64,000 nucleotides of DNA, taken from the NCBI GenBank assembly GCA_963931925.1, contig OZ007569.1, positions 71,581,618 to 71,645,617 of the forward strand, written 5' to 3'. The DNA is from Onchidella celtica (taxonomy: Eukaryota; Mollusca; Gastropoda; Systellommatophora; Onchidiidae). Positions 23,501-37,436 of the stretch are shown piece by piece; the stretch's first letter is position 1; every line of letters starts with the position of its first letter. The notes under the pieces were generated by a model that was not told the DNA's origin, did no database searches, and saw only the letters and a program-made list of their open reading frames with translations. The position numbers were made by a program, and so were the translations under genes.

Positions 23501-26500
23501 GGGCGGCAGGAAGTAGGGACGTTTGTAAACACTGCGGAAAGTCTTGGCTGCCAGAGGGTTGCAGTTCTCCCTGTGGACAAAAATATGGATGGGCCAAGTT
23601 GAGTAAGAGATAAGGTTTTACAGCATGACAGTCTAAGCTGTACCCAGCCAACACCCCTACGTCAATCCGACGTAAATTTGCATAGGATTTCCAAAAAGTT
23701 GGTAGGATTACCGCAGCGGCGGGTTCCCAACATCAACGTGACACCAGGGCAATGTTGTAACCGGTGGATCTACGTAGGATCAGGAACGATGTCATTCATA
23801 TGTGCAATTTTGATGTCAATCCTACGCGTGTCTTATTTCCATAGGGTTGCTGGCTGGGTATTTACAAAATGTCAACATCTGATTCTAGATCATGCCTGAG
23901 TCGCAGCTGAACTTAAGCTGATCAGCGAGACTGAATTTAAAAGTGTTGTATGTGAACACTTTAAAACTCTCTAATCCCCAGCTCTTTCAACTCCCGAAAT
24001 AAAGCTTGATTTTGGCAATTTTTGACCCCACTCACTCCTCCCATGCACGGTTTTCATAAGATGGGGGCACCTCCTCCCGCCTCCAACTTCCCCTTTGTAC
24101 AGGCGACCATTTAGAATGGTGAATATTGTGGATAATCCCTGGATGTTCTGTGACTTGACGTGGCATTTTGCAAGGACAGAATTGATTATTTCATTAGAAA
24201 TATGATGTTTGCATAAACCGTCAATTTAAAATTGGAAAACGTACTATTTTCCTCAGAACTTCCTCCCCACATGTACTCCTTTAATATATTGGGGGGAGGG
24301 GGGGGGCAGCCCTGCCTCTCTTTTGGGGGACAACAACCCTTTTCAAATCTACAAAAAAAAACTTTGGAGAATTTTACCTACGTAATTGATTTATATGGAA
24401 CTATTTAGATCTAATTCTATTTGTGAAATTTTGAATCTCTGAATAGCAAACACGAAGAAAGTACTCGAATAGACTGTGAAAGGCTTAAAGTGGCCGTTAT
24501 CGTGCCAATGCACCGTAAAACTCAAACTCAAACTGGGGGCACGCCCCCACCCTCCTCCTCCCCACACACAAAACGTAAATAATACATATTTGACGGATGG
24601 CCCCCAAAAGGATGAACTCAATCTGACACACACTAAAACTGGGAGACCATACTAGGATGTGAAACTGGCAAGCCTGCATTCTGGTGTGGAAAGTATATCC
24701 ATAGCTGATCTACCTCGTAAGTTAACCTTACCACTGAGCGTAGAACTTGTCTAACCGATCGCCAGCCACTTTGTTCAGAAGATCCACATGGTCAGAACGA
24801 GGCAGCCGGATGTTGCTGGACAAATCGCAGCTACTATAGCCATTCAATACGGGATCTTTGTTGTAGAGCTGTGGAGATCAGAAACGAACAAGACATTGGA
24901 AGTTGGGATTTATGTGGATGGACATGTATCCTATTTCCCACCAATCCCAACATTTAAAACTACCAACTCCTCAATCAGTCAAGTGTTGCAAGCAGAGCCG
25001 TCTTAACGCAAAGGCACACTGGGCATTTGCCCACGGGACCCCAAGCGTTTAAGAGACCCCAAACAAGCAAACATATGGGTAGTTGCGTAGGGAGCGGTAC
25101 ACAGCCTACTGCTTTGCCTAGGGCCCCATAATTGTGTTAAGACGGCCCTGATCGCCGGTGTGTTCTGATTAACTGACAACTCAGACCATCTTCCAGGAGT
25201 CCAAATAATCAGCTCCGACCGGAGACACGGGAAACCGGGCCGAACCAACCTGCCAAATTCCCTCTGTTGACCTCCACGCGTATCAACGAAGTCAGCAATG
25301 TAACTTTAATAAACGGTGTCCTTTTATAACAGAACAAACAAATAGTACAGCATGTAACTATGACTCAGAAACTTACACGCGCACAAAAATTACCGAGAAA
25401 CCGGTAGGTTTGGCTGGGTATCCTGTGGTTCAGTTACAAGCAAAGAGAAAATAGTTAAAAACAACACGAACTGTCTTTTAAAAAATGTCCAAAAAGGAGA
25501 CAATGGCTAGATTGACCGATTCCATGGGGAAAAAAGCAACAACAACAAAAAAAAACAAACAAACTTTTTGATGGCTAAGAAAGAAGGAAAAGAAGACCAA
25601 CACGGGGACAAGAACAAGACAACCCATTTGGGAGCCCTTCTGAGGGCAAAGAACTCCAAGAGTACAGCAGAATCAACAACGTCCACAACAAAAACAAGGA
25701 AAAGAGAAGTGCAAATGGCAAGGGCAAGAATCCTCCGAAAAGGAAGACCTCAACACATTGGTGGATTCCACTCCGGTGAATCAACGATGTCATTCGTAGG
25801 TCACTGAAACAGAAGTAAACACGGTGCAATAGACCTCCCAGGGCTGAATTCATAATGCCAACTACCCTAGGCATAGCTCAACGATGGCTCTGCCCCCAGC
25901 CATCAGGGGTCATAGTACACAATGTTTTGAACCACTGAAAATTTTTTCGGGTCGCGAGTTTCTATACGCGCGTAACCATCACACCCCCCCCCCCCCCTTT
26001 CTCCTCTTTAACAGTACTTAATACATATGAAATTAAACTTGTCAGACAAACTTTCAGTTGACAACTTTTTTTTTTTTTAAACCGCGGAGGGCGCCGCTAC
26101 CACGGAAAGCCTCAAAATCCTCGCGCGAACCGCGGAAATTCGCGGATCCGGGGAGAACTAAGACCCCTGAGCCATCCAACCCGACCCTTCCACTGATTAA
26201 CTTACTGACAAGACTATCGGACTGACGGTGAAATCAAGAGCTGGGGAAGTAGCAGTGGCGGACCTACATTTATGGGAACCTGAAGCCTGAACTGTTATTG
26301 AGGCCTTAGCAACCGGCAACAATGGGGCAACATTGGAAATTCACCCACTGAAAAAACTTTCTTCAGGGCAACTCCGGGATTAGGGGCCTGAAGTTTAATC
26401 TTCACTTGTTTCATGGCAGATCCGCCACTGGAAAGTAGGGAGCCTTTCTAAATTTCTTCCTTCCCGAGTCAGACCTCACAATTATGTGAGTGAACAAAGT

Positions 26501-29500
26501 CAAGGGCGTTGATACCTGAATTTAAAAAAAATCTTTGGTGCTTCCCCTCCCTTTATCCTTACTTTGATGCCTTCAGCACTTGCTTAATATTTTGCTCAAT
26601 GGTTACTTCAGAGCTGAGGCCACTACAGTTGAATTATCACCACCAACAACATTGGTCACGTTAGTCTAGAGGCAAAGTGCTCGCCTCTCATGTAGGAGGT
26701 ACCGAGTTCGATTCCAGGTCGATGCAGGCATGTTGGAATTTCGGTAAAAAAAAAATCCTGTCCCTGATCCTGTGATCAAGCACCTAGTTTTCTCGGATGA
26801 GGACGAAAAACTCGGAGGGCCCGCGTGCAAGATGCGCACGTTACAGATTCTCTGGCAGTTGGAAATCGAGAAGAGCGGGCCTTTCAAGGCCGCTGCCTGG
26901 GCAAAATTTAAAAACAGAAAATCCCACCACAAAAACATTAACAAGAAAAATAAAAACTAGCAAAATGGAGTGTAAATGCCAAGAGCAGCAAACCTTCTAA
27001 GATAAAGACCTAAAACCACCAACAACATCAGCAACAGTACTGACCTGAGCCAGCACATCCACAGAGATATTGTCTATGGCTGACCAGTCCCAAGTCCCGT
27101 CCTCTACAATCACGGGCACATCACGTTTGACGAACTTGTCCATCAACTGCTGACCACTCAATTCTCGCACACGCTCCAGCCTCTCTGTCCCCTCACACAA
27201 CTGCCAGATGGGTCAGCAGTGGCACAGTATCACCAGGGTCGGCGCCAGGGGTGGTACAGTGAGCAAACATAAGTATGTGGGTAAGGGGTGAAAAAGACCA
27301 AGGCCGATGCAGGCGCCGGACTGATGGTTCGCCGCCCACGGATTATGCATTACCCAAATACACTAGCGCTGTGTGGGCAGTGCCTGTCCAGCCTTGGTGT
27401 GTTTCACCCCTAATAATGGTGGAAGTGCTTCACTAAGGGCGTGTCCAAGTGAAGCCAAATAGAGAAAATCTAGATGACTGGGTAACACAGTGCAATACTT
27501 GCTCCAGTCCGCTTCGCTTGGAAACTGTCCAGCCTATCGGGGTATCTCTAAATATGGTGCTGATGGTTATGTTGATGATAGTGGTGCCTGTTTCGGTTGT
27601 CTGATGTGGATGGTGTGCTGATGGTCATACTTGTGTTCATGATAATGATGGTGATGATAATGATGACGATGATGATGATACGGAGGGTGATAATGATGAT
27701 AATTATGGTGATGATGATGACGACGATGATGATGCTGATGATAAGGAGGGTGATTATGATGATAATAAAATTATGATGATAATGGTGATGATATGATAAT
27801 AATGAGGAAGAGGATGTAGTGATGACGACGATAATGAGGATGATGATGAAAAGCAGGGGGAGGAGGATGAAGAAAAAGATAGCACACATCATGACGACGC
27901 TGCGACAGAAAACGATTGTGAAGTAGAAATGAAATATGAAAAAGACGACACGGGTGGATGATAACGAAACAGAACATCAAGGCAAAGCTGGGGTAAACGT
28001 TGAAAATGATGATGACGATGATGACGAAACAAGAAGAAAGGTTATATTGTGAGTGTCCATTGTGTCCTCACCTCACAGTCCGACATCTGCAGGCCGGGCG
28101 TGGCCGCGTGGAGCGGGTTGTGGACCCAGCACTGGGCGTGATACAGCTGAGTCCAGTCCCATAGTGGTAAAATCTGGGGAGGTTTGGAAAAGAGGAGGGG
28201 GGGGGGAGGATTTAGAATCATCATCATTATCACACCGTGACAAAACTAGAGTGTGAATATAGACCCTTTTCACTCCCGCGTTACGGTTGTTTGCGGGGCG
28301 CCGCACGGCTTCGAAAAGCACCGTGTAGTGCAAAAACCTCCACTTGCCTTAGTGATGGCATCTGAATATGTGCACAGTCTAAGCAAAGATGCATTTTTAT
28401 GCCAGAACCAGCACGCAAGGGGTTTGTTCAGTTGGGTGCCCAACAAGAGGATGGCATCGTTCGACCGTTGTCCACCGTTTCCGTCCTACAAGTGGGGCAC
28501 GCCGCCATTTTGTTTGCAAATCACGTGATATGGAGAACGGTAAATCAAAAGGGTCTATATAGGTAGAATGCGCATATCCACCATCTTGTCTGTCCGGACC
28601 CACTTAAGGCGTCGCGAACCAATCGGCGGCGAGTTCACTACTGTAAACAATGACACGTGTGTATACGCACATGTGAGACGTTCGGTCAATTCTTTCACTT
28701 CCTTTCTCTTGTTTACACGGATGGTAGGGAATCGGACCAGTTTGGATACATCCTTTCCACCCATGTCACAACAGTCAACTGCAATGCAACCAGCAAACAT
28801 TTTAACTGCTTAGACACATCTCGAAGTTACACTCATCAGCTGATCCACCGGCCATCTTGTTTGGCGGAAGTACAAAACAAAAACTCTGTGACGTCATGCG
28901 CATTCTACCCATAGGCACCTAAAACTTTTTTTTTGACTACGTGACAGGGGGTGGAGGTATGAAAGACACATGAAGCGACACTCCGAGTTGACGTGTGGGG
29001 CAATGAGCTGGAGCTCCAAGGCGTCAGGAAGGGCTTTTCTCTCCCCCCGCCCACTCTAATTGCGCTGACCAGTTTTGCCAGCCATGCACTCACCCAGCAG
29101 GAAACAGTGAATAGATAATTCAGCCCAAAATCCAGACAGGTTAGACTGTATTATCGGCTTAACGGCACCTCCACCCCAACCCGTCTCTCTCTTCCCAACT
29201 TCAGCTAATTTTCTTCATCACTGCTTCGACAAGATTTTCCGGATTTTTCAAGATCTCTTTCTATCTCTCTCTCTCTCTCTCTCTCTTTTTCTTTCTGTCT
29301 GTCTGTCTGTCTTTCTCTCTATCTCTTCTGTGTCCCACTTTCTCCGTCTGTCTGTCTGTTTCTCTCTCTCTCTCTCTCTCTCACTCACTCACTCTCTCTT
29401 TCTCCGTCAGTGTGTCTGTCTTCTCTCTCTCAATTTCTTTCTGTCGCTCTCTCTCTCTCTCTTTTCCCTGCTTGTCTCTCACCATAGAGATACTATAATA

Positions 29501-32048
29501 CACTATTATAGTATCTCTATGTCTCTCACTCTCTTTCTGTATATCTCCCTCTCTTCAAGTGGTAAACACATCATTCTTAGCTGATTGCTTGCCCCATCTT
29601 CACAGCATCTTAACAATTTGAAATTTTTCGACACCCCCTCCTCTCCCCACCTCTTTAAATCACCACCACCAACATGAAACATACTTCGATTTCCGTTTCT
29701 TCCACAGATTAGACCCGCCCAACTCCTGTATTAACTATGTATATCGATACTCTCTTCTCCTGCACGTCTCAAAGGACTGGGGTTACTGACGATCCATGAC
29801 CAGGAATAAGTCAGGAGTGTTTAGTTCATCATACTGATAATTTCTTGACAATTCTTTAAAGTACCTACCTTCAAACCGGGGCGGGGGGAGGCGGCCCCAG
29901 TGCATAAAAAGCGAATAAGGTGTGGGATGGGGGGGGGGGGCGGGGGGGTCTAGGGAGCGTGCGCACATTCAATTCTGGAATGATTTTTTTTTCCAGCAAC
30001 TTAAGTCGTTGGATTGTTTGACTGTATATAAACACAGACAAAAATGGTTTCCGATGAGACAGCCATACTATATCCTGCCAGCGTCCCTATGTCAATCGGG
30101 CCTTGATTTGTGTAGGATTTCCGTAGGATTGGTAGGATGCCCATAGGGGCAGATTCCCCACATCAAACAGGCTATCGTCGCGATGTTGTAACCAGCGCAT
30201 CTACGTAGGAACGATGTCCTCCCTATGAGCAAACTTCACGTCAATCTTATACTTCGTATTTCCTTAGCGTTGCCGACTGAGCACAGGACGTGCAAACTGC
30301 CAGCAAGTTCAGTAGAACATGAAGATCTCAGTCATCCGGGTCCTTACCATTCAGAACGCCGGGAGCTCTTAGTCTTAACAGGGGCAGAAGGGAGATGAAG
30401 CCAAGCGTCTGCTTGCGGGTCCATGAAAGAACTATTTTCTGACCTGGACCCGCAGTTCATCTTGTCGTTTCTGAAGGAGCCCGGGATCTACACGTTGATT
30501 TAGTAGATTTTTTATCACATTTGCTGGGGTTTATACATGCATACATACTTTACAGTACGGGGCTCTTCTCGTTAGACTTTTAACTTCATTTTATTTGATC
30601 TTATTTCGAGGAATCTGACGGCTAAAAGCTAGCCCAAAATAAGGTAAACAAAAAGCCGTGGAAGACGCAAAGTGGCCGTTATGATGTTGATGCGCTGTTA
30701 TTCTACACTTGTCTCAGTGTGGTAACAATTGTTCCCAGGACGTACGGACAGGCATAACCTGCATTTTTCTCTATACGGGACAGTCTGGTAACAAAATTTA
30801 CCACGAAGTACGGACCGCAGGGAAAATAGCGACGTTCGGAAAAGGTTATTTAACCCAATATATAACTGAAAAAAAAAAACTATGAAAGGTGTGCAGGAGT
30901 TGGTTGGGGGGGGGGGGTAAAATGGCCAAAATCGAGCGTATTGTGCATGTTACCGATAGCACCACCCCTCCCCCCACCCCCATCCACACACTACTGTATC
31001 CGAGATAAAAGATAAACGATTACTGAGCTGGTGCCATCAACTTGGCTACGCTAGACCCACCACAATCATGAAACCACTTCAGCTGAGAGGATCTCTCTGT
31101 TCAGTTCTGTTCGATATGGTGAGCTCAAACTGTCAATCAATGTTACTTTCCTGCCTGTGACACTTCAGCGAGTAGCTCCAGATCTTAACTGACTCGCTCA
31201 CTGTCTTCTGGCTTGCAAACTTAAAGCTGCCGGGTAAGCATTGACCCAACCTCTCCGCCCAGCCAAGCAATGCTAGTCAGTGAGTGCAACCATCCTTGTC
31301 AAGACATTTCTCCAGGTGTTCTCTCTATCTCTCTCTCCCTTTCTTCACTCTCTTGTCTTTTTCTCTCTTGCCCCCCCCCCTCTCCCTTTCTCCCCCCTTT
31401 TTCTCCTCCCACTGCTCTCTCATCTATTCATCCGCTAATCCCTCTCTTTATCTCTCTCCCTCCTTCTGTTCTCTTTCTCTCTTTCCCCCCACTCTCTCTC
31501 TCTCTCTTGCTCTCCCTGAGCCAATCGGTGCCGGTGCCTTAGGAAACTGGTTGGTCTGACGAGTGCTAGCGTACCTGGCAAGTGGTTCTTATTGACCCAA
31601 GAAAAATGACATAGCAAAAAAAAAAAAAAATCGACAAAAATGTATGGTTTCACGCCCCGTTGTTTGTACTTATAAAACACTAAACAGTCAATAGTTCAAC
31701 GACTTTACAGCCCATCCACTCACCTTACCAAACTCTTGCCATGTCAAACTGCAGTTTTGATTGCCTGGTGGCAGCAGGGGCGGAAACCGTTGCTAAAGTA
31801 AGGTGGTTGAGGGGGGGGTGGACACATAAAAGTGAAGCTAGGAAACGTACTGTACCAAATCATCATATCATAATGGAACTCGAGTTTGAACATGACTGTA
31901 AACACTTGAACCTTTGTGACCACCAATTATGAAACTTTGTTGTACACACTGCCACAATTTCTGACCATTAGTCACGTGGACACATACATCTTGGACAAAA
32001 TTCAGTCTTTAGGATTATTTATTTAAGTGTTTTTTTTTTGTTTGTGTG

Positions 32049-32081
<33 letters not shown>

Positions 32082-35000
32082 TTTGTGTTTTGTTGTTGTT
32101 GTTGTTTTTCCTCAAACATGAGACACGCGTTTGTCGCGTACAGTCGAAAAGTATGATAGGAAATCGTTTTTCGCTTCTATACAATAATAATAGTAATTTT
32201 AAGAAAACTCGCCCGATTTTTAGCAGGATCAACGGGAGCTCATATATATGCAAGTAATTTTATATCTGCTCTACATTAATTATTTGTATTATTGTACTTT
32301 CCACACCTTGATTTCTTGAACTGCTAGAAAGGCGTGTCAGATCAATTTAGTGAAGAAACATTCACAAACACACACAAAGTTAGTGTTCTTGTTAAATGTT
32401 ATTGCTTTGTTGGAAGCTTTTTTTTTTTTAATGTCGCTGTTGTTGTAACTATTGTTGCTGTTGTCAGATTTAGTTTTGCTTTGGTCACTGAGGATGTTTA
32501 ATGACAAAAGTTTGCGCCTACTGACCTTCGCACCATGGGCTCACTGATGGTTTGTTTCGTAATTCTGAATTTTCATTGCCTCTCTTCCTTTGCAGTTATA
32601 TCGGCTACATTCGTCCAGTAACATGTCAATCAGTTGGTTAGTTATTTGATTAGCTCCTTATTTTTGTGTTTTTTGTAGCTTCCAAACAAAACTGTTATTT
32701 CTGGAGTCCAGTGTGCACGCATGAGAAAACCCACAATAATATTAGTATTACGTAGCCTATTCATTTGAGCGGACGAAAGGTCAGGGCCAAGTACTATTTC
32801 CACGAAGATTTTTAATAGCCCGTAAGGCTGGGGGAGACTTTTATGTGGGCTTTACCCACTTTACGTGGCAGAACTTCAAGGTTTCCACTATCGATACCTC
32901 TGTCTGCTTTGACCTGGCGTATGAAGCAAGCATGATTCTATTGCCAGCCTTCACATTACCTTCATTTACACAGGGACCATTCTCACAAGTCCAAACATTA
33001 TTTTCTAACGTTGAACCGCAGCGCAACTTGGTCTTCCTGAAGGAGGCTGAAAACAACACGTGAATCTATACTATATATATTTGTGGACTTGAGATTTTTC
33101 GTTGCAAAAGGCTTCTGAACCACGCAACACTCAGACTTCAAATTGTATAGGGTGCATCAGAATGGATGTAAGGGTGCACAGTTTTTAATAGAAGTCTCAA
33201 ATCGGTGGTTTTTTTTATTGGAAATTTATTGTTTCGCCATGATTTAGATCTATTTCGAGTCATAGTTCGCCATTTTAAGGTTTCGTTATCACTTCCTGCG
33301 ATGTGTTCACTATCAAACACTCTAACCCGTGCGCAAATCATGCTGTTGTACGAGATGCGCAGTGTGTCAACTCACAAAGAGCAGTAAGATTTATTTAAAA
33401 ACAAACAAACAAAAATAAAATAAACAAATAGTAACAGGCCAGAGCAAGCAGGTCCATAATAACCACCCAGAACTGAAACCAATATTCAAACAATTTTATT
33501 CCGGGCAGGGCCGGGGACCTCAGCTAGTTTACAATATTTAGTATTACAAAATGCATTCTCCACAAAAACACCTGCTTCAAAACCGGACAGATAAAACTTC
33601 ATTATACAGATCTTTTCCCGCAAGATTTTTGTTGGTGAAATTTTAAATAATGAAGCTCGGAGAACCAAGCTACAGTAAGGTACCCCTAAAAATTATGAAA
33701 CGTATAAAGTGGCCGTTACCGTGCAGATGCGCACTAAAACACAAACTCAGAACTCCCAAACCCGCGCATACTTAAACTTATCATAGGTAAGTAAAGTTCG
33801 TAATATGCAAAAGACGTGAAGGACCAAGGAGACGTGAGAGGAAAATCTGACAAAACGACCTTCTATTTATGTCAGTCTGTCTACCCATCTGTCCGCTTGT
33901 CTACCTATCTTTCTGTCTTCTTGCCTGTCTGCCTATCTGTCAGTCTGTCTGCCTGCATTCAGTTGCCTGTGTCTGTCCACGTGCTTGTTTGTTTGTTTGT
34001 GTAGGTCTGTCGTCTGTCTGTCTACGTGCCTGCCTGATGGTCTGCTTGCCTGTCTGTCTTGTGTCTATTTCTGTCTGTTTGCCTGTCCGTCACTCTGTCT
34101 GCCTGCCTGCCTGTTTAATGATGACAAAAACTCATCAACTCAGTCTCAAGGCTCCGTATTTCTCAAACTACCATCTCAAGCAACTTTCTCGTCCCAGTGT
34201 CTGATGTCATGGGGTCATGTTCTCAATGTGCCACTACAGGGTTTGAGTTCAAACCTTAGCTCTAGCCCTGCCCCTCTTCAGTGTCCCAAGAACTCCCCAC
34301 AAATCCGCGAGTCGAGGTGGAGACTCACATTCTGCCCTGATCGACTTGTGTCTCACATGAACTATCTAAGCAATTACTGTCCTGGCTTCTAGGTGGCAAA
34401 AAAAAAAAAAAATTGCATGTCAGTGGAAGCAAATTGTTTTGGCATTTGACTGTCAATTTCCTTCTGGCAAGTGGATAAACTAGGTGTAATTATTGGAAGA
34501 CACAAGTTTCAGATTGTTCTTGCGCTGGGCTATCAATCTGATATTACAATTTCCTTTCTCAACAGCGATTTTTTTTTCTTTATGTCTTTGCACGGCCTGA
34601 CACCTAGCACTTGTATTCATTTTCTGAGTCTTATTCGGCGCGAGGTTGGGGGTGGGGGTGGGGGGGGGGTGTTCACTTCAGTCTGATACATGTACAGGCA
34701 CAAGGATGTAACAATACTTCACTTGCATCCACTGCTGTCACAGACAGACAGAAACACGGACGACAAGCGGGCGGACGAAAACACAGACAGGTAGACAGAT
34801 TGACTGCAAATAAACAGACAGACAGACGGACGCATGGACGGTAGCAAAACAGACAGACAGACAGACAGACCGACGCATGGACGGTAGATAGACAGACAGA
34901 CAGGCGGACGTATGAACAGACGGAAGGTCGGGTGGATAGGTGGCCAGCAGACAGATGGATGGACACACAGACTGACGGGCTCTCCGATGACAGACAAACA

Positions 35001-37401
35001 AACAAACAAACAAAAAGACAGACATCGACAGATAATGGATCTGTTTTCACCAATGACGCAGAAACTAGACTGGCGGATGTGTCAATCACCAGAACCAGAA
35101 CACAATTAGCAGTGAAAAGAAAGAACAAATTCAATTTGTTTAATAAAATCTTTCTAAAAGAAAAGTGGCAGTTCCTTGATAGCTTTTAAACGAAAGATAC
35201 TTGGTACTATGCAAAAGTTCGGATTTTCGGGCACTCTAACTACATAAATTTGAGGGAACACTGCTCCCTGTCATGTTAAATCCCCCCCCCCCCAAACCTC
35301 TCCCCCCGCACTATTTTTGGTATCCTTCAATTACCAGCGAACTACAACTGACCCGACACACCCTTGGCATTGATCAGTTTACACATCCATTCTTTCCTTC
35401 TTCCTCTGGTAAGTTGTCCTCTGTCTCCCTCTCACACAGCCTTCACCAAGACGGGTAGCCCGTTGTCTTCTTTTTTTCCCCTAGGATAGTCCTTATAAGT
35501 TATAGACCACAGACTAATAAAGTACCCAGACTGGATGATCCCATTGTGTGACGTCACAAAACAGCGAAAGGTCATGAACCATCCGCCATTCTGGGTTTAC
35601 GGTAGCGACCGACGCTTCAGCATGGCTACACCAGAGAGTATAGATGTATAGAGAGGGTTCACTTCCGCCAAATCGCGAAACTAGGTCGCTGCGGTAAACA
35701 AGAAATTGAAGAATTTAAAGAGACTTTCTTCACCAAGGATAGTGTACATATCTGTTTACTGTGGTTAGTTCATATTTTTTGGCTGACTGAAACTATTAAA
35801 ACCGTTTGTAAGCTCCTACGCCCCATGGAAATGCTCAAACGGATATTGTTTACCGCAGCGACCTACTTTCCGCTCCATGCTAACAATGGTTTCGCAGAGT
35901 CTCCCGTGTCTCGCAGTGCAAATCGACCAATAGTGAAACCTCTCTATACATACATACTCTCTGGCTACACTTTTGAATGATACCATATTGACGCGCCTAC
36001 CGAACGCGGAAGTTTGGTTCCGCACCAAGAAATGAATACATGTACAACCAATCTTGACAAATAAAAAGAAATTTCTACTGCAGAAGGAACTAGAATCGGA
36101 ATTTCCCCAGCGGCGGCCATGTTGGTTATACAGTCGCCGCTCGGGAAATTTCGTAAAAAAGACACAGCCCGAAGCTCGTGTTTCCAGTCTGGTTAATTTA
36201 TTCGTCTGTGTTATAGACAGCCATGAATTTCCTTACTTGTTTATCTACAAACGTATTTCTGTTTACCTTCTCTATCTCTGACTTTTATCTTTTGTTATGG
36301 GGTTGTTGTTTTTTTCAATCTATTTTTTTTCTTTTTATTCATTCACGTTAAACCTTTTTACTTAATTACATAGACACACCTACCTACTTTTTATTCTGTT
36401 CTTTGAATTATCTACTTATATTATCTGTTCAGTTATCAGTAACTATTGAGTCATGCGCTGTATGAATATAATTATTCCAAATCGCATTTCAATCTAAGCC
36501 TACCCACCCCCACCCCCCCCCCAAAAACCCCCACTGCCTGTTAAGTCTAGGTTTTAGTGTGAGATGTGAAGTATGGAGTTAGCACTAGACCCCGCGCATT
36601 GAAGAGGTGGAAAGAAATCTGTCACACTGAGTCATTTTAGTTCGGGCACGTCATTCTTAAGTCAGCAGTGACGGAAAGTGAGCCCAGGCGCACTTGAGCC
36701 GAAACCGACACATGACACTCTTGACTCAGAGCTCCACAAGCCACACTCCCAACCCAGCACTTTGCCTGCACCTTCCACCCCCACCCCCGGGGCTAGCCCC
36801 CTCCTCCAGCCCCCCCCACACACACCAAAAAAAGCTCTCACTGTTCAGCCGCGCATGAAATATAATTTCCCCATTACTGCCAGAGTGCCAGCCGACACTC
36901 CAGACAATTCCCCGTATTGATTACACTCACGGAGATGCTCATTATTTCCTGACAGTGCCCCCCCCCCCCCAAGGCCTCTCCTGCTATCTCTCACAAATGT
37001 ACGTACATAAAAAAAAGAACGTACACACACATTATACCACATGTATCGAGACACATACACACGTCCAAAACATATCCCCACATTATAATGACACTGTCGG
37101 CCGTCTCATTCCAAGCACATGAGAATTTTTTGTTGTTCTTTACAAAAAAGAAATTCCTGCCAGGTTTGAGGATAAAGACCTACGTCCCAGCCAGAATCCA
37201 TACGTGAATCCGATGTAGATTTGTACAGGATTTCCGTAGGGTTGGTAGGATTACCGTAAGAGTGGGTCCCTATTTCAAACCCACGTCGGCGCGATATGGT
37301 CACCCGCGGATATACATAAGAACGTTGACATTCCTGTGTATAAACTGTGACGTCTGTCCCACACGTCTGATTTCCGTAAGGTGATGGTTGGCAGGAGAGC
37401 A

Positions 37402-37436
<35 letters not shown>

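Noticed and set aside
24732..24815. Shorter form of the fourth JmjC-like exon using an internal AG at 24816-24817
   Set aside because: Its start phase does not match the preceding exon; the acceptor at 24869-24870 gives exact phase and a continuous family-like sequence (LYNKDPVLN).
26550..26612. Possible extra minus-strand exon of the JmjC-like gene (good acceptor and GTAAGG donor)
   Set aside because: Would start and end in phase 2, which fits no join once the fourth exon is correctly placed, and it is not needed for continuity.
28905..29093. Minus-strand open frame of 62 codons
   Set aside because: Overlaps the edge of a TIR element; no homology or splice context.
33869..34392. Cysteine-rich plus frames and the matching minus frames at 34673-35134
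   Set aside because: Translations of CTGTCTGCC and its complement; repeated CLSV/CLPV words are microsatellite products, not secreted cysteine-rich peptides.
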